DNA from: Acidobacteriota bacterium
Lineage (GTDB): Bacteria > Zixibacteria > MSB-5A5 > GN15 > FEB-12
Length of the DNA stretch: 64,000 nt
Assembly: GCA_035529075.1 (NCBI GenBank)
Contig: DATKXK010000015.1
Span: 124,001-188,000, forward strand
Reading direction: 5' to 3'
In this document: positions 27,627-36,085 of the stretch, piece after piece
How positions within the stretch are numbered: position 1 is the first letter of the stretch
Layout of the letters: each line of letters starts with the position of its first letter
Notes under the pieces: generated by a model
Databases searched by the model: none
Seen by the model: the letters and a program-made list of their open reading frames with translations, nothing else
What the model was told of the DNA's origin: nothing
Position numbers and translations under genes: made by a program

Positions 27627-28694
27627 GTGGCGGCATTGATGCTTATCATAAACCCGGGTTCGACTTCGACGAAGACGGCGCTGTTCGACGGCGACGGGAA
27701 AGTGGCCGAAGAGGTCGTCAGGCACGATCCCGCCGAACTGCGCCGGTTTGACAACGTGACGGATCAGTTCGACTACCGGATGCAGGCCATCGATCACTGG
27801 ATTGACTCGCTCAAAGTCGATCCTGACCAGGTCAAGGCCGTGGTAGGGCGGGGCGCGCCCCTTCGACCGCTCGAAGGCGGCTCGTACGCGATAACCGATC
27901 AGATGCTCCAGGACTTGCGGACGGCCAGGTATTCCAACCACGCGTCCAACCTGGGGGCCATCATCGCACGGCATCTCGGCGAACGGTACGGCGTGCCGTC
28001 GCTGATATCGGACCCCGTCACGGTGGACAATTTTACGGACGTGGCGCGGGTGAGCGGTATCCCTGAGATAGAGCGCAAGTGTCGAGTGCATGCCTTGAAC
28101 ATCAAAGAAGTCTGTCGGCGCGAGGCCGCAAAGACCGGCAAGCGCCTGGACGAGGTCAACTACGTGGCCGTTCACATGGGCGGCGGGGTTTCCGTCGCGG
28201 CGCTGAGGCGCGGGCTTGTAATCGACGTCAACGACGCGCTGCTGGGAATGGGGCCGTTCTCTCCCGACCGCGCCGGTGCGCTGCCGATCGGCGGACTGGT
28301 CAAGCTCTGCTATTCGGGCAAGTACACCGAGAAGGAAATGACCGATAAACTGTCGAAGAAATCCGGCCTTGCGGCGTACGTCGGCAGCGGCGACCTGCGC
28401 GAGGTTGAGGAGATGATCGACAACGGTGACGAGAAGGCACTGCTGTACCTCGAGGCCATGGCCTACCAGATTGCCAAGGAGATCGGGTCTGCGGCAGTGG
28501 TCCTGGCCGGTGATTTCGAGGCGATCGTGCTGACCGGCGGGATGGCGTATTCGAAGCGCCTGGTCGACGAAATCACCGGGCGGGTGTCATTCTTTAAAAA
28601 GGTGGTGACCGTGCCCGGCGAGTTTGAAATGGAAGCGCTGGCGGCCGCCGGACGACGGTTCCTCGCGGGTGAAGATCAGTTGAAGGAATACTGA
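27627..28694 (+). CDS. buk: Butyrate kinase (acyl-phosphate kinase)
   Basis: This ASKHA-fold kinase of 355 residues turns acyl-phosphate plus ADP into acid plus ATP. IINPGSTSTKTALFD gives the N-terminal phosphate-binding motif, VAVHMGGGVSVAAL and GGMAYSKRLV are the central and C-terminal motifs; the size fits butyrate rather than acetate kinase. The GTG at 27627 follows GGAG by 7 bases. Next to an aryl-pyruvate oxidoreductase, the physiological substrate may be a branched or aromatic acyl-phosphate. Confidence 0.92.
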   Translation: MAALMLIINPGSTSTKTALFDGDGKVAEEVVRHDPAELRRFDNVTDQFDYRMQAIDHWIDSLKVDPDQVKAVVGRGAPLRPLEGGSYAITDQMLQDLRTARYSNHASNLGAIIARHLGERYGVPSLISDPVTVDNFTDVARVSGIPEIERKCRVHALNIKEVCRREAAKTGKRLDEVNYVAVHMGGGVSVAALRRGLVIDVNDALLGMGPFSPDRAGALPIGGLVKLCYSGKYTEKEMTDKLSKKSGLAAYVGSGDLREVEEMIDNGDEKALLYLEAMAYQIAKEIGSAAVVLAGDFEAIVLTGGMAYSKRLVDEITGRVSFFKKVVTVPGEFEMEALAAAGRRFLAGEDQLKEY

Positions 28695-28719
28695 GAATCC
28701 TCTCACAGGCAGGTGGGGC

Positions 28720-29673
28720 GTGGATAACCAACCGATATACTCGTCGGACCAGTTGATTGAACGGGCCGTTGCCGTCGCTGAAGCAGGGCGCAAAAAAACC
28801 GTAGCGGTGGCGGCGGCGCAGGATGCCGACGTTATCGGCGCAGTGGCCGAGGCTCAGGCCGACGGGTTTCTCGACGGCATTCTGTTCGGCGATGAAGAGA
28901 AAATCAGGGCCATGGCCGGGGATCTGAAAATAAGCATCGACAATCTGACCGTGAAAGACGAGCCGGATCCCCTGGCGGCTGCTCATGCCGCGGCCAGACT
29001 CGCTTCGGAGAAAAAAGCCGACGCGATCATGAAAGGCTTCCTGCCGACGTCGGCCCTCCTGAAAGTAGTGCTCGATAAGCAGTACGGCCTGCGCGGACCG
29101 AACACTCTCTCGCACTGCGCCGTGCTTGACATCCCCGGGTACCATAAGCTGTTGAATTTCACCGACGGCGGCATGGTGGTGAGGCCGAATTCGGAGCAGA
29201 AATACCAGATCCTTGAGAATGCCGTTATGGTCGGCCGGGCGCTGGGATTGTCGCCGGTCAAGGTTGCCCTGTCGGCGGCCACCGACAAGTACACCGAGCG
29301 GATGCCGCACACCCTCTCGGACGTCGATACGGTCATACCGATGGTGCTCAAGCGTCTCGAAGACGTCGTCATCCAGGGGCCGCTCTCGCTGGATCTTGCG
29401 TCCTCCCGGTCGGTGGCGGAACGCCACACCAATACGGGGGAAGTCCTTGGTGACGCCGACATCTACGTGGTTGATTCCATTGAGGAAGGCAACATAATCG
29501 CCAAGTCGCTGATCCAGTTTGCCGAAGCCGTTTTCGCCGGCGTCATAGTCGGAGCGAGAGTCCCGGTTTCACTGGTCTCACGGACAGACACGGTGAAGAA
29601 CAAAAAGGCTTCCCTGGCCCTGGCCTGCGTGATCGCGGACTACTACGTGCAAAACAGAATCTGGGAGAACTGA
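28720..29673 (+). CDS. Phosphate butyryltransferase-like acyltransferase (paralogue 1)
   Basis: The 317-residue protein belongs to the phosphate acetyl/butyryltransferase family, which converts acyl-CoA and phosphate to acyl-phosphate and CoA. Family motifs seen: ADAIMKGFLPTSALLKVVLDK, LSHCAVLDIPGYHKLLNFTDGGM, and VIQGPLSLDLASS. The GTG start at 28720 has AGGTGG upstream, 25 bases after buk. It should provide the substrate of the kinase next door. Confidence 0.88.
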   Translation: MDNQPIYSSDQLIERAVAVAEAGRKKTVAVAAAQDADVIGAVAEAQADGFLDGILFGDEEKIRAMAGDLKISIDNLTVKDEPDPLAAAHAAARLASEKKADAIMKGFLPTSALLKVVLDKQYGLRGPNTLSHCAVLDIPGYHKLLNFTDGGMVVRPNSEQKYQILENAVMVGRALGLSPVKVALSAATDKYTERMPHTLSDVDTVIPMVLKRLEDVVIQGPLSLDLASSRSVAERHTNTGEVLGDADIYVVDSIEEGNIIAKSLIQFAEAVFAGVIVGARVPVSLVSRTDTVKNKKASLALACVIADYYVQNRIWEN

Positions 29674-29676
29674 ACG

Positions 29677-30612
29677 ATGCTGCCGGAAATGGAAATCCCC
29701 GAGGTACACACGTTCGAGGCCGTACTCGAGCGCGCCGGACGCAAAGCGGCGGGCCTCAGGCCGAAGGCCGCCCTGATCGTGCCGTGCGAGATCGACGACC
29801 TCAAGGCGTTTGTGCGTGCCTGGCATGACCGGCTCATCGAGCCGGTCTTCATCGGCGACAAGGATCGGCTTATAAAGACTGCCGCCGAGCATCATATCGG
29901 CCTGGGCGAACCCCGTTTCGAAGACGTGAAGCAGCCTGACGAGGCGGTGACGGCGGCGGCCCGGATGGCGAAAGCCGGGGAGACCGACCTGATCGCCATG
30001 GGGCAGGTGCCGGTCGCCCGCATGCTCGCGCTGCTGTTTGCCTCCGACCAGGGTTTCCGACTGCCCGCCAGGACCGTCTCTCACGTCGCCGTGCTGAAAC
30101 CCGAGAAGTATCGAAAACTGCTCCTGCTGACCGACAGTGCGGTGGTGGTGCAACCGGACCTCAAGAAAAAAGTCGATCTGATCAAGAACTTGGTTTTCGT
30201 CTCTGAGCGGATCGGCATCGCCGGCCCCAGGGTGGCCGTGGTGGGCGCGGTTGAAGTCATCTACCCGCAGATGCCGGCGACAGTGGAGGCGGCGGTGCTG
30301 GCCAAGATGGGAGAACGCGGGCAGATCAAAGGGGCCAGGGTCGACGGGCCGCTCTCCTTTGACGTGGCGGTGGACATGGCCGCCGCCTATGCCAAGGGCA
30401 TCAAGGACTCACCCGTGGCCGGTCAGGCGGACGCTCTGGTAGCTCCCAACATCGAGGTTGCCAACGGCGTATACAATGCCATGACGCTATATGGTCGGTG
30501 CCAGATAGGCGGTGTGATCGTCGGTGGCAGGGTGCCTCTTGCGGTAAACGCCCGGGCCGATTCTGAGGCCGCGCGTTACAATTCGATCGTGCTTTCCGTT
30601 CTTGCCTGCTGA
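29677..30612 (+). CDS. Phosphate butyryltransferase-like acyltransferase (paralogue 2)
   Basis: A second member of the same family (311 residues) begins 3 bases after the first ends, with GGGAG before its ATG. It keeps TDLIAMGQVPVARMLALL, TVSHVAVLKPEKYRKLLLLTDSA, and ARVDGPLSFDVAVDM, but is well diverged from its neighbour; for instance MKGFLPT is replaced by MGQVPVA. The pair may have different chain or ring preferences, or form a mixed complex. That is inference. Confidence 0.85.
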   Translation: MLPEMEIPEVHTFEAVLERAGRKAAGLRPKAALIVPCEIDDLKAFVRAWHDRLIEPVFIGDKDRLIKTAAEHHIGLGEPRFEDVKQPDEAVTAAARMAKAGETDLIAMGQVPVARMLALLFASDQGFRLPARTVSHVAVLKPEKYRKLLLLTDSAVVVQPDLKKKVDLIKNLVFVSERIGIAGPRVAVVGAVEVIYPQMPATVEAAVLAKMGERGQIKGARVDGPLSFDVAVDMAAAYAKGIKDSPVAGQADALVAPNIEVANGVYNAMTLYGRCQIGGVIVGGRVPLAVNARADSEAARYNSIVLSVLAC

Positions 30613-30626
30613 TCCGACCTTTCGGT

Positions 30627-30656
30627 GCGGGCCGGGAGACGGCCGGGCCGCGTTTT
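30627..30656 (+). terminator. Possible terminator of the ior-buk-ptb operon
   Basis: A GC-rich stem (GCGG...CCGC outside, GCCG...CGGC inside a GGAGA loop) is followed directly by GTTTTC. Confidence 0.4.
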
Positions 30657-30680
30657 CGGGTCGCCGGGCGCAAACTTTCC

Positions 30681-30709
30681 TTGACTGTGCCGTTTAACCC
30701 TATTATTAT
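30681..30709 (+). promoter_or_regulatory. Sigma70-type promoter before the mannose-1-phosphate gene
   Basis: TTGACT (30681-30686) and TATTAT (30704-30709) are 17 bases apart, each five of six to consensus. Start near 30716, leader about 31 bases. Confidence 0.75.
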
Positions 30710-30746
30710 CAGTCAATTACGGCGATGCATTCGGAAGGGAGATAAC

Positions 30747-31826
30747 GTGATTTACGGTATAATTATGGCTGGCGGCAAAGGTGAACGATTCTGGCCGCTG
30801 TCGCGATTGGACAGGCCCAAGCAATTCCTCAAGTTGACATCCGATATGACTATGCTTGACGAGACTATCGGACGTATCCAGATGATGATACCGCTCGAGA
30901 GGTTGCGCATTGTCACGGCCGAATCCATGGCCGGAATGGTTCTGGATTCAGCCGATTGCCTGAAGCCCGAGCACATCTTTGCCGAACCGTGCGGGCGAAA
31001 CACCAGCCTGGCCATCGGGCTTGCAGCCGTGCACATCAGGCGTGCCGACCCGGAGGCCGTTATGGTCGTGCTCTCGGCCGATCATCTGATCCGACCGGCG
31101 GAGAAGCTGATCAAGATCCTCGAGGACGGCTGCCGCATTGCCGCCAAAGACGACGTGCTGATTACTGTCGGTATTGTGCCGACCCGTCCGGAGACGAGCT
31201 ACGGGTATATCAAGTTGGGCAAGCCGTACCCGTTTGAAGGTGGAACCACCGTATACGAGGTCATGGCCTTTACCGAGAAACCGAAGACGGTGGTGGCCCA
31301 GGAATACTATTACAGTCACAAGTACCTGTGGAACGCGGGCATGTTCATCTGGACGGCGGAGTCCATTCTCAAGGCGCTGGCGGAGCATCGCGCCGACGTG
31401 TACGCCATGCTCATGGAGTACGCGGATGCCATCGGCACCGACGGGGAAGCGGATGCGCGCACCCGCCTCTACGAGAAGTCGCCCTCGATCTCGGTGGACT
31501 ATGCGGTGCTGGAAAAAGCCGGGAACGTTCTGACCATGAAGGCGGACATCGTCTGGGACGACGTCGGCAGCTGGAATGCACTGGAACGATACAAGGAACG
31601 GGATTCCGACAACAACGTCGTCGTCGGCAGCGCGGTTCTGCATGACTCGTTCGAAACCACCGTGTTCAACGACAGTGAAGGCGTGGTCACGTGCCTCGGC
31701 GTTTCCGATCTCGTCGTGGTGCGTTCGTCGAACATAACACTGGTCGCCCACAAGACCAAGCTCCTACAGATAAAGGAGCTGCTGAACAAGCTCGGTGAAG
31801 ATGAAGAAACTCGAAAGTATCTGTAG
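30747..31826 (+). CDS. manC: Mannose-1-phosphate guanylyltransferase
   Basis: The GTG at 30747 has GGGAG 5 bases upstream and gives 359 residues. The N-terminal IIMAGGKGERFWPLSR is the nucleotide-binding signature, followed by RPKQFLKL and, in the middle, FTEKPKT and WNAGMFIW. The enzyme makes GDP-mannose from mannose-1-phosphate and GTP for polysaccharides and glycans. The bacterial C-terminal isomerase domain of bifunctional forms is absent. It heads an operon of five overlapping or adjacent genes. Confidence 0.93.
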   Translation: MIYGIIMAGGKGERFWPLSRLDRPKQFLKLTSDMTMLDETIGRIQMMIPLERLRIVTAESMAGMVLDSADCLKPEHIFAEPCGRNTSLAIGLAAVHIRRADPEAVMVVLSADHLIRPAEKLIKILEDGCRIAAKDDVLITVGIVPTRPETSYGYIKLGKPYPFEGGTTVYEVMAFTEKPKTVVAQEYYYSHKYLWNAGMFIWTAESILKALAEHRADVYAMLMEYADAIGTDGEADARTRLYEKSPSISVDYAVLEKAGNVLTMKADIVWDDVGSWNALERYKERDSDNNVVVGSAVLHDSFETTVFNDSEGVVTCLGVSDLVVVRSSNITLVAHKTKLLQIKELLNKLGEDEETRKYL

Positions 31827-32442
31827 CCTGGTGTCCCTGCTGGTGGTCCTGGCGTGGGCGGCCTCGTGCACGTCTCCCCGGGCGGTGCGCCAGGAGGGCC
31901 GCACGGAAAGACCGCCGACCACGCTGGATGCCCGCGGTTTCAATCCACTCGAACTGCCGCGCGATACGGAAATCGTTCCCCTGGAGCACCCGCGTGCGGG
32001 CGCTGTGACCGGACGGCAGGCCCTGGTCGGCCCCGGGGACTTCACACCGGTAACGGATACGGCCGCTCCGGTAGCGCTGGACGTTCCGGAGGTGATCGAC
32101 ACCGTGAATAGCCAGGCCTACCGGGTGCAGATATTTACGAGCAAGCTGTTCGGTGAAGCGCGCCGGGCAGCGGTCATCGCCGAGGAGATCTTTGACCGCC
32201 CCGTCTTTGTTGACTACGAAGTGCCGTATTTCAAGGTCCGGGTCGGCAATTTCGACTCGCGCGACAGAGCCGAGGCCTATCTTCAGAAAACTCGGGCGGC
32301 CGGCTATAACAACGCGTGGGTCGTGATGGTTACCCTCAACGTCAGGGAAGCACCGGGATTGTATGAGAATCTGCCCATCCTTGGACCTTCCCCCGACAGC
32401 ACCGTCTCAGACAGTGTTCAGTATGACGAAGATGGCTACTGA
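31801..32442 (+). CDS. SPOR-domain lipoprotein
   Basis: The 213-residue product has a lipoprotein signal ending at C23 (AASC). A Pro-rich, probably unstructured linker follows, then a SPOR domain at about residues 100-180 (AYRVQIFTSK, YFKVRVGNFDSRDRAEAYL). SPOR domains bind denuded peptidoglycan glycans at division sites. The ATG at 31801 lies inside the end of manC (26-base overlap). A role in envelope or septum maintenance is likely; partner unknown. Confidence 0.85.
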   Translation: MKKLESICSLVSLLVVLAWAASCTSPRAVRQEGRTERPPTTLDARGFNPLELPRDTEIVPLEHPRAGAVTGRQALVGPGDFTPVTDTAAPVALDVPEVIDTVNSQAYRVQIFTSKLFGEARRAAVIAEEIFDRPVFVDYEVPYFKVRVGNFDSRDRAEAYLQKTRAAGYNNAWVVMVTLNVREAPGLYENLPILGPSPDSTVSDSVQYDEDGY

Positions 32443-33067
32443 GCTGGTTGCAGTCAATCCCGCCAGCCCCGACGAGGCTGTCATTGAGCGCGCCGCCGGG
32501 CTGCTAAGCGAGGGAGGCCTGCTCGTCGTGCCCACCGAGACGCGGTACGGCCTGCTGACACGGTTTGACCGCCCGGAATCGCTCGTGCGCCTGTACCGGG
32601 TGAAGCGGCGCCCGACGACCGTTCCGACCGCGTTGTTCCTGACAGGCTACGAGGAGTTCTCGCAGTATGGGAAACGCAGTTCGATCACGGACCGGCTGGC
32701 AGTGGCGTTTCTGCCGGGGCCGCTCACTCTGGTGGTCGAAGCAACCACGGATCCGGGCGAACCGGTGGTCGTGGCTGGCAAGATAGGCCTCCGTGTGTCA
32801 TCCTCGCGGATCGTGGCCTCTCTGCTTCAGAGCGTGGGTGTGCCGCTGACGGCTACTTCGGCAAACATCTCCGGCCAGACGGGCTCCGAGACGGCGACCG
32901 ACATCGCCGCCGCGCTGGGCCCGGAGGTGGACCTGTATCTCGACGCCGGGCGCCTGGCCGGCCCCGTGTCGACCGTGGTCGATTGCTCCGGAGGCCACGC
33001 TCGCATACTGCGGGAGGGAGCCATATCAGCACCCATGATTGAACGGGCACTGGACAGACAGGACTAA
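32423..33067 (+). CDS. Threonylcarbamoyl-AMP synthase (Sua5/YrdC family)
   Basis: The 214-residue protein has the YrdC fold pattern: LLVVPTETRYGLLTRFD, YRVKRRPTTVPTALFL, FLPGPLTLVVEA and PLTATSANISGQ. It makes threonylcarbamoyl-AMP for the t6A37 modification of ANN-decoding tRNAs. ATG codons at 32423 and 32432 are both possible; neither has a strong ribosome-binding site, and both overlap the previous gene. It lacks the extra C-terminal domain of long Sua5 proteins. Confidence 0.88.
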   Translation: MTKMATELVAVNPASPDEAVIERAAGLLSEGGLLVVPTETRYGLLTRFDRPESLVRLYRVKRRPTTVPTALFLTGYEEFSQYGKRSSITDRLAVAFLPGPLTLVVEATTDPGEPVVVAGKIGLRVSSSRIVASLLQSVGVPLTATSANISGQTGSETATDIAAALGPEVDLYLDAGRLAGPVSTVVDCSGGHARILREGAISAPMIERALDRQD

Positions 33068-33069
33068 TC

Positions 33070-33549
33070 GTGGCCGAGAAATACACCATAATGTTCGTCT
33101 GCACAGGCAACACCTGCCGCTCGCCGATGGCCGAGGCGGCCCTGAGGACCCTGCTGGAGAAACGGCACCCGGGCACCTTCGAGATCATCTCCTCCGGGAC
33201 GGCAGCGGCCGAGGGCTTTCCCGCTACCAGGTACGCGGCGGAGGCGGCCAGGATGTGGGACTGTGATCTCTCCGGCCACCGATCCCGGCAGCTCACCAGT
33301 CAGTTGATCGACCGCTCGGACCTGATCATCGCGATGGCGCCCGGGCACCTCGAGGAAGTTCTAAAACTTGCACCGGACGCCGCGGACCGCACATATTTGC
33401 TCAAGAATTTTCCGGATCCCTCGCCGGTCGGTGATCACGTGGAAGATCCGATCGGGCAGACGCTGAACAAGTATAACGAAACGTTCCTGGAAATCGGCGA
33501 ATACATCGGCACTTTCATCGACGAGATTGTAAAAAGGATTGATGGATAG
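33070..33549 (+). CDS. Low-molecular-weight protein phosphatase, YwlE (arginine phosphatase)-like
   Basis: This 159-residue protein has the P-loop CTGNTCRS with nucleophile C11 and R17, and a late NFPDPSP loop with the general-acid Asp. The Thr at residue 15 (GNTCR, where tyrosine phosphatases usually have Ile) is the feature that gives YwlE its preference for phospho-arginine. Placement beside the sua5 gene also recalls the ywlC-ywlE neighbourhood of Bacillus. GTG start, 2 bases after the sua5-like stop. Tyrosine phosphatase activity remains possible. Confidence 0.88.
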   Translation: MAEKYTIMFVCTGNTCRSPMAEAALRTLLEKRHPGTFEIISSGTAAAEGFPATRYAAEAARMWDCDLSGHRSRQLTSQLIDRSDLIIAMAPGHLEEVLKLAPDAADRTYLLKNFPDPSPVGDHVEDPIGQTLNKYNETFLEIGEYIGTFIDEIVKRIDG

Positions 33550-34396
33550 CGCAATGCCTGACAGGACATCGTGGCACAAGCTGCTGCTCACTCTGGTTGT
33601 GCTGGCCGGGGTGTTTCCGCTGCTCTATTTCGTTTCGGTGGAAATAGGCATCGCCGAGGCAGCCGGCATCGTCGACAGCAAACCGCTCGATTCGGCCGGA
33701 TCGTTCGACCGCTTCGTTGAAAACGTCGCCTTCGGCGTCGGTGAGAAGCTGACCTTCGATGTCGGCTATGGTTTTATCAATGCCGGCAGCGCGACGATGG
33801 AGGTCACGCGCCTGATCGAATACCAGAACCGCCCGTGCTTCCAGATCGTGACCCGCGCCCAGTCGAACGGTTTCTTCTCCACATTCTTCAGGGTCGACGA
33901 CCGGGTGGAATCGATCATGGACGCGGTGGGCCTCTTCAGCTGGCAGTTCGAGAAGAAGCTGCGCGAGGGTAACTACCGCTCGCATCGCAAGTACGCTTTC
34001 GACCAGAGGGGCAATTCAGTCGTCTATAAGGACGATACCATCTCGGTTACACCGCACGTGCAGGATGCGCTCTCGATGCTGTACTACGTCCGCACGCAGC
34101 CGCTCCAGGTGGGCAAGCCGGTCTTCGTGGAAAGCTTTGTCGACGGCCGGAGGATCTCGCTCGAAGTCCGCGTGCGCAGGAAGGAAACCGTGACGGTCGA
34201 GGCCGGGACGTTCGAGTGCTTCGTGGTGGAGCCGCTGACCAAGTCGGTCGGTATATTCAAACACGAGGGGAAATTGACGGTCTGGCTTACCGATGACCGG
34301 CTGAGGCTTCCGGTGCTGATGAAGTCAAAGGTAATCGTGGGGTCAATCTCCGCGGAACTGACTGACTACCGGCTCGGTGAAATCGGCGAGTTCTGA
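33542..34396 (+). CDS. DUF3108 domain protein
   Basis: The 284-residue product has an N-terminal hydrophobic signal or anchor (about residues 12-35) and a beta-rich DUF3108 domain from about residue 58 (VGEKLTFDVGYGFINAGSATMEV) to the end. Such proteins are periplasmic or outer-membrane associated and of unknown function. The ATG at 33542 overlaps the phosphatase gene by 8 bases, and it closes the manC operon. No catalytic motif seen. Confidence 0.85.
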   Translation: MDSAMPDRTSWHKLLLTLVVLAGVFPLLYFVSVEIGIAEAAGIVDSKPLDSAGSFDRFVENVAFGVGEKLTFDVGYGFINAGSATMEVTRLIEYQNRPCFQIVTRAQSNGFFSTFFRVDDRVESIMDAVGLFSWQFEKKLREGNYRSHRKYAFDQRGNSVVYKDDTISVTPHVQDALSMLYYVRTQPLQVGKPVFVESFVDGRRISLEVRVRRKETVTVEAGTFECFVVEPLTKSVGIFKHEGKLTVWLTDDRLRLPVLMKSKVIVGSISAELTDYRLGEIGEF

Positions 34397-34462
34397 GCGC
34401 GCGACGACCCCGGCGGGATTCTCTCTTTTCCAGCGAGCCGCCAGAACTCTCCGGTGGCGGGC

Positions 34463-34491
34463 TTGACACCGGTGATCCGATTGCCAATAAT
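34463..34491 (+). promoter_or_regulatory. Promoter of the ftcD operon
   Basis: Perfect TTGACA (34463-34468) and AATAAT (34486-34491) with 17 bases between. A short hairpin, CCGCCA (34438-34443) with TGGCGG (34455-34460), lies just before it and may end the upstream operon. Confidence 0.75.
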
Positions 34492-34509
34492 AGGCGTTCT
34501 TATTTGTGC

Positions 34510-34541
34510 TCGGCCGGCGTGAGCGCCTGATGACCGGCCGA
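34510..34541 (+). promoter_or_regulatory. Leader hairpin before ftcD
   Basis: TCGGCCGG (34510-34517) and CCGGCCGA (34534-34541) are perfect 8-base arms around a 16-base loop, inside the predicted leader and 26 bases before the start codon. It may affect translation or mRNA stability; no riboswitch class was recognised. Confidence 0.4.
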
Positions 34542-34567
34542 AGTGGACGAAAAATGGAGAGCGCAAC

Positions 34568-36082
34568 ATGGCTAAATTAGTGGAATGCGTGCCCAACTTC
34601 TCCGAGGGACGTCGCCCTGAGGTGATCGACGCTATATGCAAGGCGATAACGTCGGTGAAGGGAGTCACCCTGCTTGACGAGGAGATGGATGCCGACCACA
34701 ACCGGGCGGTCGTTACTTTTGTCTGTCACCCCAATCAGGCCGTCGAAGCCGCCTTTCGCGGTTACCAGAAGGCGGCCGAGCTGATAGACATGAGAACGCA
34801 TTCCGGCGAACACCCGCGTATGGGTGCCTGCGACGTCTGTCCCTTTATTCCGCTGTCGGACGTGACCGAGGAAGATGTCGTCGAGTTGGCCCACAAGCTT
34901 GGCCGGAGGGTAGGCGAAGAGTTGCAGATACCGGTCTACCTGTACGAAAACGCCGCCACTACGCCCAAGCGGAGGAACCTGGCCAGGGTCCGCACCGGTC
35001 AGTATGAAGGCATCCGGGATTCCATAGAGATTGATCCGTCGCGCAAGCCCGACTACGGTCCGGCCAGGATCAATCTCAAGGCCGGGGCCACCGCTATCGG
35101 TGTCCGCTTTCCCCTCATTGCTTTCAACGTCTACCTGGGCACAAACAAGAAGTGGATTGCCGACAAGATCGCCGATGCGGTCAGAAGCCTGCGGGGCGGG
35201 TACCGCTTTGTCAAGGCGCTCGGTTTTGAGATTAAAGAACGCGACCAGGTGCAGATATCGATGAACCTGGTCAACTATACCAGGACCCCGATATTCCGCG
35301 TCCTGGAGACCATCCGTAGCGAGGCCGCCCGTTACGGTGTCAACGTGACCTCCACGGAAATCGTCGGTCTTGTCCCCAATGACGCCATCCTCGACGTCGC
35401 TGATTTCTACCTGCAATTGGAGAATTTCTCCAAAGCGCAGGTCCTGGAGTCCAGGCTGCAGGAGGCCGGGACGGCCGGGAGTCAGCCCGGTGAGAGTTTC
35501 TACGACCAGGTGGCGTCCTCGTCTCCCGCCCCGGGCGGCGGGTCCGTAGCTGCATCGGCCGGAGCCCTCTCGGCCGCCCTGACGGCCATGGTGTGCCGGC
35601 TGACGGTGGGCAAGAAACAGTATGCGGACGTCAAAGACGAACTCAGCACGGTTCGCGACCGCGCGGACGACCTCCGCGAAGAACTTGTCACCCTGATCGA
35701 GACCGACAAGGAGGCCTTCAACGCCGTGATGGACGCGTACAAGCTTCCCAAGGGCACGGCGGAGCGCGACGAGGCCGTGCAGGAAGCCACCAAGCGGGCC
35801 GCCCTGGTCCCGCTTACGGTCATGCGCAAGGCCCTGGACGTCCTGACCATGGCGAGCACGGTAGCCCGGAAAGGGAACGAGAACTCGATAACGGACGCCG
35901 GGGTGGCCGGCCTGATGGGTCTGGCGGCGGTTCAGGGCGCCGGGTACAACGTTCGCATCAACCTGGTTTCGCTGAAGGATACCGAGACGGCGGCCCGGTT
36001 GAAAGCTGAAGCGCTCGACCTGATCGAGAAAGCCACGACCGTGGCTGAGGAGATCCAACAGTTGGTCGAAGAGAAACTATAG
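34568..36082 (+). CDS. ftcD: Bifunctional glutamate formimidoyltransferase / formimidoyl-THF cyclodeaminase
   Basis: The 504-residue fusion has the transferase at about residues 1-300 (LVECVPNFSEGRR, HSGEHPRMGACDVCPFIP with the catalytic His, DHNRAVVTF) and the cyclodeaminase at about 315-504 (VASSSPAPGGGSVAASAGAL). It passes the formimino group of histidine breakdown to tetrahydrofolate and releases ammonia. GGAGAG lies 6 bases before the ATG. No other histidine-degradation genes are in the window. Confidence 0.95.
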   Translation: MAKLVECVPNFSEGRRPEVIDAICKAITSVKGVTLLDEEMDADHNRAVVTFVCHPNQAVEAAFRGYQKAAELIDMRTHSGEHPRMGACDVCPFIPLSDVTEEDVVELAHKLGRRVGEELQIPVYLYENAATTPKRRNLARVRTGQYEGIRDSIEIDPSRKPDYGPARINLKAGATAIGVRFPLIAFNVYLGTNKKWIADKIADAVRSLRGGYRFVKALGFEIKERDQVQISMNLVNYTRTPIFRVLETIRSEAARYGVNVTSTEIVGLVPNDAILDVADFYLQLENFSKAQVLESRLQEAGTAGSQPGESFYDQVASSSPAPGGGSVAASAGALSAALTAMVCRLTVGKKQYADVKDELSTVRDRADDLREELVTLIETDKEAFNAVMDAYKLPKGTAERDEAVQEATKRAALVPLTVMRKALDVLTMASTVARKGNENSITDAGVAGLMGLAAVQGAGYNVRINLVSLKDTETAARLKAEALDLIEKATTVAEEIQQLVEEKL

Positions 36083-36085
36083 CTG

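Noticed and set aside
34577-36058. 493-codon minus-strand frame
   Set aside because: Mirror of ftcD with no recognisable motif.
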